DNA of 46,288 bases from Candidatus Poseidoniales archaeon (GTDB lineage Archaea; Thermoplasmatota; Poseidoniia; Poseidoniales; Poseidoniaceae), in NCBI GenBank assembly GCA_009887195.1, contig QXXX01000073.1:67329-113616 (forward strand), read 5' to 3'. Positions within the stretch are counted from its first letter, which is position 1; the number at the start of each line of letters is the position of its first letter. The notes beneath the pieces are model-generated. The model had not been told where the DNA came from and did no database searches. It was given only the letters and a program-made list of their open reading frames with translations. A program made the position numbers and the translations under genes. Positions 39,701 through 46,288 of this stretch are shown in pieces.

Positions 39701-40129
39701 CTTGAATCAGTGCTTGATGACAGTAAAATATCGAAGTTAGTGGATGAAATAATCTCAGAGTACAGCCGCTGGAAACCCCTTGATATTCACACTGAGAGAG
39801 ACGCTGTGGATGAACAATCCGATAAAGAAATTAGCCTTTTCTTGGCTGAATTTTCTGAAATATATGATGAGTTAACCGATATGAAGGTAAGACGAGATCC
39901 TAAACAAAACCGGACCAAGATAAACGGCCAAGCGATTTTCCCAGAAGCAGCAGATCGTGAAATTATGGCAATATGCCGTTACCTAGCATCGCAATCTTTG
40001 GAAGGCCTAGGCAGCATCTTAGTAGCAACTAGGGATGGCGATTTTACCCTGGCTGCGAGGGCCTTTGAAGAACGGTTTGGTTATGGAATAATTAAGAATA
40101 GTAAAATGCTAAATTCTTGGTTAAACTAG
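36746..40129 (+). CDS. Large (~1127 aa) helical-repeat protein with C-terminal PIN-like nuclease domain
   Basis: C-terminal LPPLVVVDTNILVDAL ... STVKQELIELSKRHG ... EAADREIMAICRYL ... LVATRDGDFTLAARAF acidic PIN residues (D, E, D, D). Preceding ~900 aa is alpha-helical/TPR-like. RBS GGGGGTG near 36733; ATG 36746. Confidence 0.8.
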   Translation: MQEGHMANCLEIAFKHNIPKQQRKARVAKSPDWQIMDKSWRSILTIALDEVEIPGDDEDSNTSRSNRMMRRRGRGSAGKSSLDWLPSSEEITSDSSETAAYRLAVLLINKQLKRGEWTDDLTAAENAIRETCLSTGVDKVWHQIGEKTALLAQFIGFPVAKKKAKSKKKVSLEVAKIDVFDNEQLGQAISQLSVLCGEAAQQIAIQKIQSQISSRRSIEAGESLLSLTGDASAISVMLAIASGLDSEKALKELSKSDKQLAAQFKDLVDLVNGKVNDWKNSINGGDDGLSKAIRRFAWLNFTDEVEKLSPAEILAGIELLEAIPNSQLQVQNLKWVHLSALAASGKSDEAADALVTYSLDNAIDIDNLYQLVSQLNSTAVEEWLKTQLNVLDEGALVYIAQHEISSLDLKNECFKMLQDSGGEAWEESSVAAIAVFAQKLELRRLSKILTNNDLAPMSHPHETLLSYHLLATNQEHQLWEKSIEMRQLALNSIHSTALPEYLSPMSQSLVMLMEGNKIDDEHFTVLGKKGYQALRQARNALKQGGTGITSRTHINHLITSVEKADLSALESNLLMALISTLKLNQATISLQHGDADEEIFATLNSLVIGSEIPTRFIRAIRQLVFEYDIGLEQLVTWYQQNDPLSPWHTLSRAALFAQNNEELNAAREYRRAAESEEYDYEHSMILYRKSIIHLAHAEQWSEAVELLDTKPALRTAITKRFQLYLKVSFTASNQKTNEATHLLKEFVRYSKDIEEENVEGEMETKTITFFAEDELDTLRNYPFEHSRELPGDPFLGRVTAALNAIQRNKRRNRHSFDNRFRNEMQQTPPTIMAIYDIASDAAEKNPIEGLTYLERAQNSGKFKQSEMKTLYDAERALFATHKLQIPNSSRRYLKNLALPPLVVVDTNILVDALVDKIAHNLELASETSLDLFEHDNFHKVLKSRADAGRINLWLPSTVKQELIELSKRHGKLKAKFSTSLVKPEVLESVLDDSKISKLVDEIISEYSRWKPLDIHTERDAVDEQSDKEISLFLAEFSEIYDELTDMKVRRDPKQNRTKINGQAIFPEAADREIMAICRYLASQSLEGLGSILVATRDGDFTLAARAFEERFGYGIIKNSKMLNSWLN

Positions 40130-40131
40130 AA

Positions 40132-40791
40132 TTAGTTTCTCCATGCTGCGTAATATCTTGTGACATCTATCGATTCTTGGTAGGTAAATTGAGTAAAGCC
40201 ATGCAGGTTTATCTCACTAAATGAAGCCTTTAACCAATCCTCTTTCAGCGGCCAAGGGGGTGATTGTATCATTTGTCTACCGTCATCTAATCTTCCAATA
40301 CACAATAAAAAACCGTCTTTATTGAGTAACTTGGGTAAATTTTTAGCTGCGAGTTCTCTAATACCTCCATCTGGAATTGCTTGCAAAATATGAATTTCTA
40401 CAACCAAGTCAAACTGTTCTATCCATTTTGTTGGCGGCTCAAGAATGTCCGCAACCTGCCAATCTACCGAAGACTCTGGAAATCTTTCTCTGCACCAATT
40501 AATACATTGCTGTGAAATATCAAATGCAGTTACTTGAAAGCCAAGTTCTTCTAAGCCGATGGCATCATCACCAAGCCCGCAACCAACAATTAATGCTTTA
40601 CCACCAGCGATATTTTTCTTTACCCAATCTGTCATTATTGGATTAGGTGACATCCTTGCCCAAGGAATCATTGACGAATTTCTGTTAGCTAAATCGTATA
40701 GTTCATCAAACCAACCAATCGGATCATTATTTATTGCCGCTTTTGCGGTAGAAATTAATTCTTCACGTTCAATTTCTGTCATGTCACTCAT
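40132..40791 (-). CDS. SAM-dependent methyltransferase (TPMT/Methyltransf_25-like)
   Basis: ALIVGCGLGDDAIGLEELGFQVTAFDISQQCINWCRERFP...VDWQVADIL. Confidence 0.82.
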   Translation of the reverse strand: MSDMTEIEREELISTAKAAINNDPIGWFDELYDLANRNSSMIPWARMSPNPIMTDWVKKNIAGGKALIVGCGLGDDAIGLEELGFQVTAFDISQQCINWCRERFPESSVDWQVADILEPPTKWIEQFDLVVEIHILQAIPDGGIRELAAKNLPKLLNKDGFLLCIGRLDDGRQMIQSPPWPLKEDWLKASFSEINLHGFTQFTYQESIDVTRYYAAWRN

Positions 40792-40796
40792 AATTA

Positions 40797-42023
40797 TCAC
40801 ATGTATGAGATAATTGCATCGCCAAATTCACTACATTTTAGCAATGTAGCATCGTCCATTAATCTTTCAAAATCATAGGTGACGGTCTTTGCCAAAATAG
40901 CTCCTTCCATTCCCTTGACAATAAGGTCTGCAGCAGCAGTCCAGCCGATATGTCTTAGCATCATTTCAGCACTCAATATTACGCTTCCGGGATTTACTTT
41001 ATCTTGGCCAGCATATTTGGGTGCAGTTCCGTGAGTTGCTTCGAAAATGGCAATTCCAGTATCATAGTTGATATTTGCACCAGGTGCGATTCCTATGCCG
41101 CCAACTTGAGCAGCCAGTGCGTCAGAAATGTAATCACCGTTAAGATTCATTGTAGCTAGTACAGAATATTCTGCAGGCCTTAGGATGATTTGTTGTAACA
41201 TTGCATCAGCAATAACGTCCTTGATGAGGATTTCATTACCAGTAATTGGATTTTTCATTGTGCACCACGGACCACCATCAAGTTCAGTAGCTCCAAACTC
41301 TTGTTTTGCTAATTCATAGCCCCAATCTCTAAATCCGCCTTCTGTGAATTTCATGATATTGCCTTTGTGAACCAAAGTTACAGTGTCTTTATCATTTTCA
41401 ACAGCGTATTTTAGCGCTGCACGGACGATTCTTGCAGTGCCTTCTTGTGAGATTGGCTTAATTCCTATGCCTGAGGTATTTGGAAATCTAATCTTATCGA
41501 CTCCCATCTCATTTTGTAAGAAATCAATAACCTTCGCAACCCCTTCAGTACCTGCTTCCCATTCGATTCCAGCATAAACATCTTCACTGTTTTCACGGAA
41601 AATAATCATGTCAACATCTTGAGGAGCTTTAACTGGAGACGGAGTACCATCATACCATCTTACAGGCCTTACACAAGCGAATAAATCCAGCTTTTGTCGC
41701 AATGCAACGTTAAGTGAACGGATTCCGCCACCAACTGGAGTTGTCAATGGTCCTTTGATTGAGACTAATCCTGACCTCATGGCTTCTAGTGTTTCTTCTG
41801 GCAACCACTGGCCAGTTTGATTGAATGCCTTTTCCCCAGCGAGTACTTCATTCCAGTGAATCTGCTTTTCTCCAGAATATGCTTTGCTTACTGCAGCATC
41901 TACGACTTTTATCATTACCGGGCTGATATCAACACCAATTCCATCACCTTCAATGAAGTGTATGGTAGGGTTATTAGGCACATTTAGCAAGCCATTGTTA
42001 AGAGTAATCGTCTTTCCAGCCAT
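40797..42023 (-). CDS. icd: Isocitrate dehydrogenase (NADP-type)
   Basis: [92 protein letters not shown]. Confidence 0.93.
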   Translation of the reverse strand: MAGKTITLNNGLLNVPNNPTIHFIEGDGIGVDISPVMIKVVDAAVSKAYSGEKQIHWNEVLAGEKAFNQTGQWLPEETLEAMRSGLVSIKGPLTTPVGGGIRSLNVALRQKLDLFACVRPVRWYDGTPSPVKAPQDVDMIIFRENSEDVYAGIEWEAGTEGVAKVIDFLQNEMGVDKIRFPNTSGIGIKPISQEGTARIVRAALKYAVENDKDTVTLVHKGNIMKFTEGGFRDWGYELAKQEFGATELDGGPWCTMKNPITGNEILIKDVIADAMLQQIILRPAEYSVLATMNLNGDYISDALAAQVGGIGIAPGANINYDTGIAIFEATHGTAPKYAGQDKVNPGSVILSAEMMLRHIGWTAAADLIVKGMEGAILAKTVTYDFERLMDDATLLKCSEFGDAIISYM

Positions 42024-42081
42024 TCCAATCAATACATCCGAGAGGCATTTCCTTCAAGAATGAACCGCCCGTGGGAACGTC

Positions 42082-42474
42082 ATGTTCGGCCGTGTTGAGT
42101 GGAAAGGTAAGAGTAAAGTCGATTGTTTTAATGAAGCTGGAGATTGTATAGAAATCGACTGGGATAATGGACCAACACCGGTACAAATAGTATTACAGAT
42201 GATTGGGGCATGTTCATTGGCCGATGTTCAAATCGGATTGAAAGATCGGGAAATATCAAGAATTTATATCGAACTATCAGGACAAAGAAAAACTGAAGCG
42301 CCAAAAGTTTTCACAGCGATAGAAATGAATTATTTTATTGAGGGTGATGCACCCAAGAGACTTGCCAAGAGGCTGGTGGAAAAAAGCCACGAGAAATACT
42401 GCACAGTGTCAAATATGTTCAAATCTACTGTAGATATTTCTTCAAACGTTTTTGTTAATGGTGAAGTTTGTTGA
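42082..42474 (+). CDS. OsmC-family protein
   Basis: GPTPVQIVLQMIGACSLADVQIGL ... IELSGQRKTEAPKVFTAIEMNYFIEG ... EKYCTVSNMFK. Confidence 0.8.
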   Translation: MFGRVEWKGKSKVDCFNEAGDCIEIDWDNGPTPVQIVLQMIGACSLADVQIGLKDREISRIYIELSGQRKTEAPKVFTAIEMNYFIEGDAPKRLAKRLVEKSHEKYCTVSNMFKSTVDISSNVFVNGEVC

Positions 42475-43038
42475 GGACAGTGCTTGCATGGCCTTGGCTA
42501 GCATATCTCTCAATGCCTCATAAAGTGGAATCCAACTACTTGGAATTGTTTTAGGCGCTGGCTCGATTAGTAGTGAATTATTTTCGCTGCGAACCTTAGC
42601 AAACGGCCTTAGTGGACCTGAACCATCAACTTCTATTATTACAGAGAGTTCGTATTCTTCATTGCTTTTACTAACTTTGGCAGTTTCCAAATTGAACTTT
42701 GCCTTGGTGGGGATTTTGCTAATGATAGATTCTTCATCCAAGGAATGAAGTTCTTTCTTGACTAATACTTCCAAAAGTTCAGTAATTGTTTCATCTGAAA
42801 TTGTGGTAGTTGATGCTTCGATCACAACCGGTTGTTGTGTGGCAAGGGATTCCTGTGTTTCTATTAAGGGGGCTGCATCATCATCAATCGATAATAAGAT
42901 CGCTAGATTTTCATTTTGGGATTCTTGATTTGATTTTACTGCAGCAGGGCGGTTGTTTACCACGCCTAATTCAGCAAAAATATCTATATCGTCTTCCTCA
43001 AATGAGTTGGGTAAAACAAAGGCTTCTTCTTGAAACAT
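42442..43038 (-). CDS. Hypothetical protein with acidic, low-complexity N-terminal half
   Basis: Intact ORF in a genic slot, M at 43038; overlaps the convergent OsmC gene by 33 nt. Confidence 0.6.
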   Translation of the reverse strand: MFQEEAFVLPNSFEEDDIDIFAELGVVNNRPAAVKSNQESQNENLAILLSIDDDAAPLIETQESLATQQPVVIEASTTTISDETITELLEVLVKKELHSLDEESIISKIPTKAKFNLETAKVSKSNEEYELSVIIEVDGSGPLRPFAKVRSENNSLLIEPAPKTIPSSWIPLYEALRDMLAKAMQALSSTNFTINKNV

Positions 43039-43160
43039 ATCATAAACTAACATTTCATCATACTTAACATAATGTTCCCCACTGTCGCGGTTTGCATCAC
43101 GATACTTTGATGTGGTAAGGGCATGATAAGTGTCAAAGGTGGTGACATTTTGGATAAAGT

Positions 43161-43793
43161 GTGGCTACTAGAATGCCGAGGTTAATTACGGTAATTTTAT
43201 TGTTTGCTGTCCTAATTCTTGTGCCCATTCACGAGGTGAACGGGTTTCCTAACGGTGTAGGAGATATTGGCGAACAAGGATGCCTTTGTCATGGGGCAGA
43301 AAATGACTTAACCTCAGTGCAGATAGCAGGATTGCCTGATAAATTTGAATCTAACACCACCTACTTTCTGCAATTGATTGTTGATAATCCACAAATTGAT
43401 GTTAATGCAAGTTCTGCTCAAGGCGGCTTTAGACTCGTTGTATCATCTGGAACTATATCTTTCAATGACACCAACACCAGTCAAATAATCGGTGACGGTT
43501 GGACACATACGGAGCTAGGAAATCAACAACGGATTTGGAACCTTACTTGGCAATCTCCCAGCGATAACACATCATTAAGCGCTCTGACTCTTTTTGGCAA
43601 CGCGGTTAATGGTAATGGTGAATTTACCGGAGATGGATGGAATAAAATAAAAATATACGTTCTTGGGGTTGAAAATTACAATACAATTGATGAACTCAAA
43701 AATAATCATGAACTTGACTTATTTGACAAAACTATGCTTGGACTAGGATTGCTAGTCTTGTTCTACATTTTGGTCAAGATAGTTAAGGACTAA
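43161..43793 (+). CDS. Secreted/membrane protein with CxCH motif, resembling the choice-of-anchor V / Reeler-like family
   Basis: Signal peptide PRLITVILLFAVLILVPIHEVNG, GVGDIGEQGCLCHGAEND, beta-rich FRLVVSSG...., C-terminal TM KTMLGLGLLVLFYILVKIV. Start may be GTG 43161 or ATG 43173. Confidence 0.65.
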   Translation: MATRMPRLITVILLFAVLILVPIHEVNGFPNGVGDIGEQGCLCHGAENDLTSVQIAGLPDKFESNTTYFLQLIVDNPQIDVNASSAQGGFRLVVSSGTISFNDTNTSQIIGDGWTHTELGNQQRIWNLTWQSPSDNTSLSALTLFGNAVNGNGEFTGDGWNKIKIYVLGVENYNTIDELKNNHELDLFDKTMLGLGLLVLFYILVKIVKD

Positions 43794-44938
43794 TTAACAA
43801 ACTCAATACTTTTGTTTCTAAGGGCTCTTAGTTGACGGTTTTCACTAGAACCATGAATTTGTTCACTCTTCACTCCAGTTAGCACCAGCATTACTCTAAT
43901 CTCATCACCTAGGTTTTGGTCGACAGCAGCACCCCAAATTATCTTAGCATGCGGAGAGATCCGTTCTTGAATAATCTGCGCACACTTTTCGGCTTCACCA
44001 AGAGTCAGATTAGGCCCGCCGACTACATTAATCAGCGCGCCGCGAGCATCAGTCGTATCGAGTTCCAGTAATGGAGAATGTAACGCTTCTAGAGTCGCAT
44101 CTTCTGCTCTATTAGTGGCTGATGAGGCACCAAGGCCAATCATGGCAACTCCACTACCAGATTTGATAACTGCCTTCAAATCTTCAAAGTCAAGATTAAC
44201 CATGCCATCAGTAGTTAGAAGTTCAGTTACTCCAGTAATTGAGCGTACAAGTAACTCATCACCAACTCTAAACGCACTGGCAATAGGTAAATCCTTGACA
44301 CCATCTATTTCCAGCAGGCGTTCATTTGGAATTACTAATATTGTATCACAGTGTTCCCTAAGTCTCTCTAAACCCCATTCAGCATTTTGCTTTCTTAGGG
44401 ACCCTTCAGACTTGAACGGATAAGTTACTACCGCAATTGTCATTGCGCCTTGCTGCTTTGCTAATCTAGCAATATGGCCGGCAGCACCAGTACCAGAGCC
44501 GCCACCCATACCAGCAGTAATAATTGCAAGTTGCGTATCATTAGTAATTCTTCTAAGGACCATTTCTGATTCTAGTGCAGCAGCTTCACCTTTGCTTGGA
44601 TCGCCTCCAGCACCCCTGCCTCGAGCTGTTCTGCCAATCAATACCTTTTCTTCCAACGGCGACATCAAAAGTGCTTGCGCATCAGTATTTATCGCATACC
44701 CAGTGACGTAACTGCTCTCAAATAGCCCTTCTTCTGCTAATCTACTAACTGCGTTACACCCTGCACCGCCGGCACCATAAACTCGAATACGTGGTTGCAA
44801 CGATTCTAGCAATGCTTTCAGTTCATCTTCATTGCCTTGGCCAGGTGGGACTTCACTTGGAGAAACCCTAACTTGCTCTTCTTCGCTTAACTCTAAAACG
44901 CGGTCAATTAAATGGCGCATGATAGCAAGATTGTCCAA
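43790..44938 (-). CDS. ftsZ: Cell division protein FtsZ
   Basis: YGAGGAGCNAVSRL, AINTDAQAL, TAGMGGGSGTGAAGHIARLAK, VTYPFKSEGSLRKQNAEWGLERLR. Start TTG 44938 or ATG 44920. Confidence 0.92.
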   Translation of the reverse strand: MDNLAIMRHLIDRVLELSEEEQVRVSPSEVPPGQGNEDELKALLESLQPRIRVYGAGGAGCNAVSRLAEEGLFESSYVTGYAINTDAQALLMSPLEEKVLIGRTARGRGAGGDPSKGEAAALESEMVLRRITNDTQLAIITAGMGGGSGTGAAGHIARLAKQQGAMTIAVVTYPFKSEGSLRKQNAEWGLERLREHCDTILVIPNERLLEIDGVKDLPIASAFRVGDELLVRSITGVTELLTTDGMVNLDFEDLKAVIKSGSGVAMIGLGASSATNRAEDATLEALHSPLLELDTTDARGALINVVGGPNLTLGEAEKCAQIIQERISPHAKIIWGAAVDQNLGDEIRVMLVLTGVKSEQIHGSSENRQLRALRNKSIEFVN

Positions 44939-45008
44939 GCGTCTTTGAAGGTGCCGACTGATTTTCGACTAAAATAGCCGATTTGTCTACCTTAGAGATT
45001 TTGCCAAA

Positions 45009-46046
45009 TCAATCTTTGAGTCCTTCTTCAGTTACTTGATAGACGCACTCGCCGTCAGGTAAGTTTGGTGAATCCACTAGTCTAGCGATTCTTCTGCCAC
45101 CTTTAGCTTTCCTCAAGTATAATCTAAATGTACTTGCGTGCGCAAGAACGTGGCCACCAACTGGCTTTGTTGGATCTCCCCACATAGCATCAGGTTTTGA
45201 GTGAACCTGGTTTGTCACCAATACCAACGCATTGTTAATATCTGCAAGTTGTTTTAGTTCCTTCAGATGCTTGTTCAACTTTTGTTGCCTGTTAGCTAGC
45301 ATTCCACGACCGATAAACTCAGCTCTAAAGTGGCTAGTTAACGAATCAACAATAATCATCTTGACGTTCAAGCCTTTACCCACTCTTTTGATTTCATCCA
45401 CCAGCAACATTTGGTGAGCCGAATTGTAGGCTCTAGCTACATGAATTCTAGCAAGTACTTGGTCAGGATCTAGACCTTGACCTCTAGCCATTTGAGTAAT
45501 TCTTTCAGGTCTAAAGGTATCTTCTGTATCAATGTAGAATACATCGCCATCAAATCCTCCTTCACTGACTGGTAATGTGCAATTTACTGCTAATTGGTGA
45601 CCAATCTGAGTTTTCCCGCTGCCAAATGCTCCATAAACCTCAACCAAGGCTTGAGTTTCAAATCCTCCGCCTAGCAAATCATCGATCGATTGAACTTTTG
45701 CCGATAATTTTTGCACTTCTTTTCGGCGTTCTAATAGTGCTCCACCAGATACGAAACCGCCAATATTGGCCATCTTTTTAGCCGCTGCAATAATTTTTCC
45801 AGCTACTGATTCGCCAATTTCTGCTTGTTCTGCTAAGTCAGCAGGTGACATGACTGCTAAAGATAGTAAGTCATCAAACCCAGCCTCACGCAATTTCTCT
45901 GCGGTTGCCGGTCCTACACCTGGCAAATCATCAATTTTGACTTCAGGTGCATCATCGTCTAACGCCATCATTAACACCGTGTCCTCTTGAGGGTCTTCAT
46001 TCTTTTCAATTTCAATCTTCGTTTTTTTCTTCGCTTTAGTCGCCAT
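45009..46046 (-). CDS. radA: DNA repair and recombination protein RadA
   Basis: HhH region [26 protein letters not shown], Walker [77 protein letters not shown] 46046. Confidence 0.95.
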   Translation of the reverse strand: MATKAKKKTKIEIEKNEDPQEDTVLMMALDDDAPEVKIDDLPGVGPATAEKLREAGFDDLLSLAVMSPADLAEQAEIGESVAGKIIAAAKKMANIGGFVSGGALLERRKEVQKLSAKVQSIDDLLGGGFETQALVEVYGAFGSGKTQIGHQLAVNCTLPVSEGGFDGDVFYIDTEDTFRPERITQMARGQGLDPDQVLARIHVARAYNSAHQMLLVDEIKRVGKGLNVKMIIVDSLTSHFRAEFIGRGMLANRQQKLNKHLKELKQLADINNALVLVTNQVHSKPDAMWGDPTKPVGGHVLAHASTFRLYLRKAKGGRRIARLVDSPNLPDGECVYQVTEEGLKD

Positions 46047-46123
46047 CCTTTCACTTCCAACCCATACCATCGGGCTGGGGTATATGAATAGATTAAACAC
46101 GCATGTTTTTGCAAAACCGCTCC

Positions 46124-46198
46124 TTTCAGTGCCCTAATCGCATGATTAAAGTCAATATTTCAGTTTAACTTTTAGTTTCAGCATCGGTGAAACTGAAA
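46124..46198. promoter_or_regulatory. Cluster of TTTCAG/CTGAAA elements forming alternative inverted repeats upstream of radA
   Basis: TTTCAG at 46124, 46158 and 46176; CTGAAA at 46193. TTTCAGTTT (46158-66) pairs with AAACTGAAA (46190-98); AGTTTCA (46174-80) pairs with TGAAACT (46188-94). Confidence 0.5.
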
Positions 46199-46207
46199 AT
46201 AAAGGCA

Positions 46208-46288
46208 TTATTGTTCTTGAGTTGGCAGAGGATTAGGTTTGCTTTCTTCATCAATATATGTTATTGTTACATCATGGTCAATGTTAAC
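46208..46288 (-). CDS. C-terminal end of an upstream gene, 5' part outside window (possibly acyl-CoA thioesterase-like)
   Basis: Minus strand is open from the window edge to TAA at 46208-46210: VNIDHDVTITYIDEESKPNPLPTQEQ*. The ending loosely resembles hotdog thioesterase tails (fv.iDe.gkp.p.P). Too short to be certain. Confidence 0.4.
   Translation of the reverse strand, partial: VNIDHDVTITYIDEESKPNPLPTQEQ

Noticed and set aside
36746-40129. PIN-domain gene as a toxin-antitoxin module
   Set aside because: No small antitoxin-like ORF adjacent and the protein is ~1.1k aa; inconsistent with a VapBC-type module.
1-46288. CRISPR arrays, tRNA/rRNA genes, transposons, integrases
   Set aside because: Intergenic gaps are short (mostly under ~110 nt); no regularly spaced repeats, cloverleaf-like sequences, transposase motifs or terminal inverted repeats seen.

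Overview
The window is a gene-dense, AT-rich chromosomal segment of about 46 kb. It looks archaeal: RadA, archaeosine radical SAM enzyme RaSEA, FtsZ, an archaeal-style YchF GTPase, and GGTGA-type ribosome-binding sites. By inference it is probably a marine Thermoplasmatota/Poseidoniia-like (MGII) genome. I support 35 CDSs, two of them cut by the window edges. I see no rRNA, tRNA, CRISPR array or transposon. Most of the content is housekeeping: pABA synthesis, malic enzyme, isocitrate dehydrogenase, RlmH, cobalamin adenosyltransferase, FtsZ, RadA. The regions most worth a second look are: (1) an AddB/AddA-like (RecB-family) nuclease-helicase pair in an apparent archaeon; (2) a multi-TM protein that may be a degenerate heme-copper-oxidase-I-like core fused to EF-hands and a SAP motif, preceded by a small 2-TM partner; (3) a ~2.8k-aa surface protein with propeller repeats and Fn3-like domains, with a perfect 9-bp inverted repeat in its divergent promoter region; (4) a 1.1k-aa helical-repeat protein ending in a PIN nuclease domain; (5) a cluster of TTTCAG/CTGAAA elements forming mutually exclusive hairpins upstream of radA; (6) eight convergent gene junctions that all overlap or abut, leaving no room for terminators. 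All family calls come from reading motifs by eye; no searches were run.
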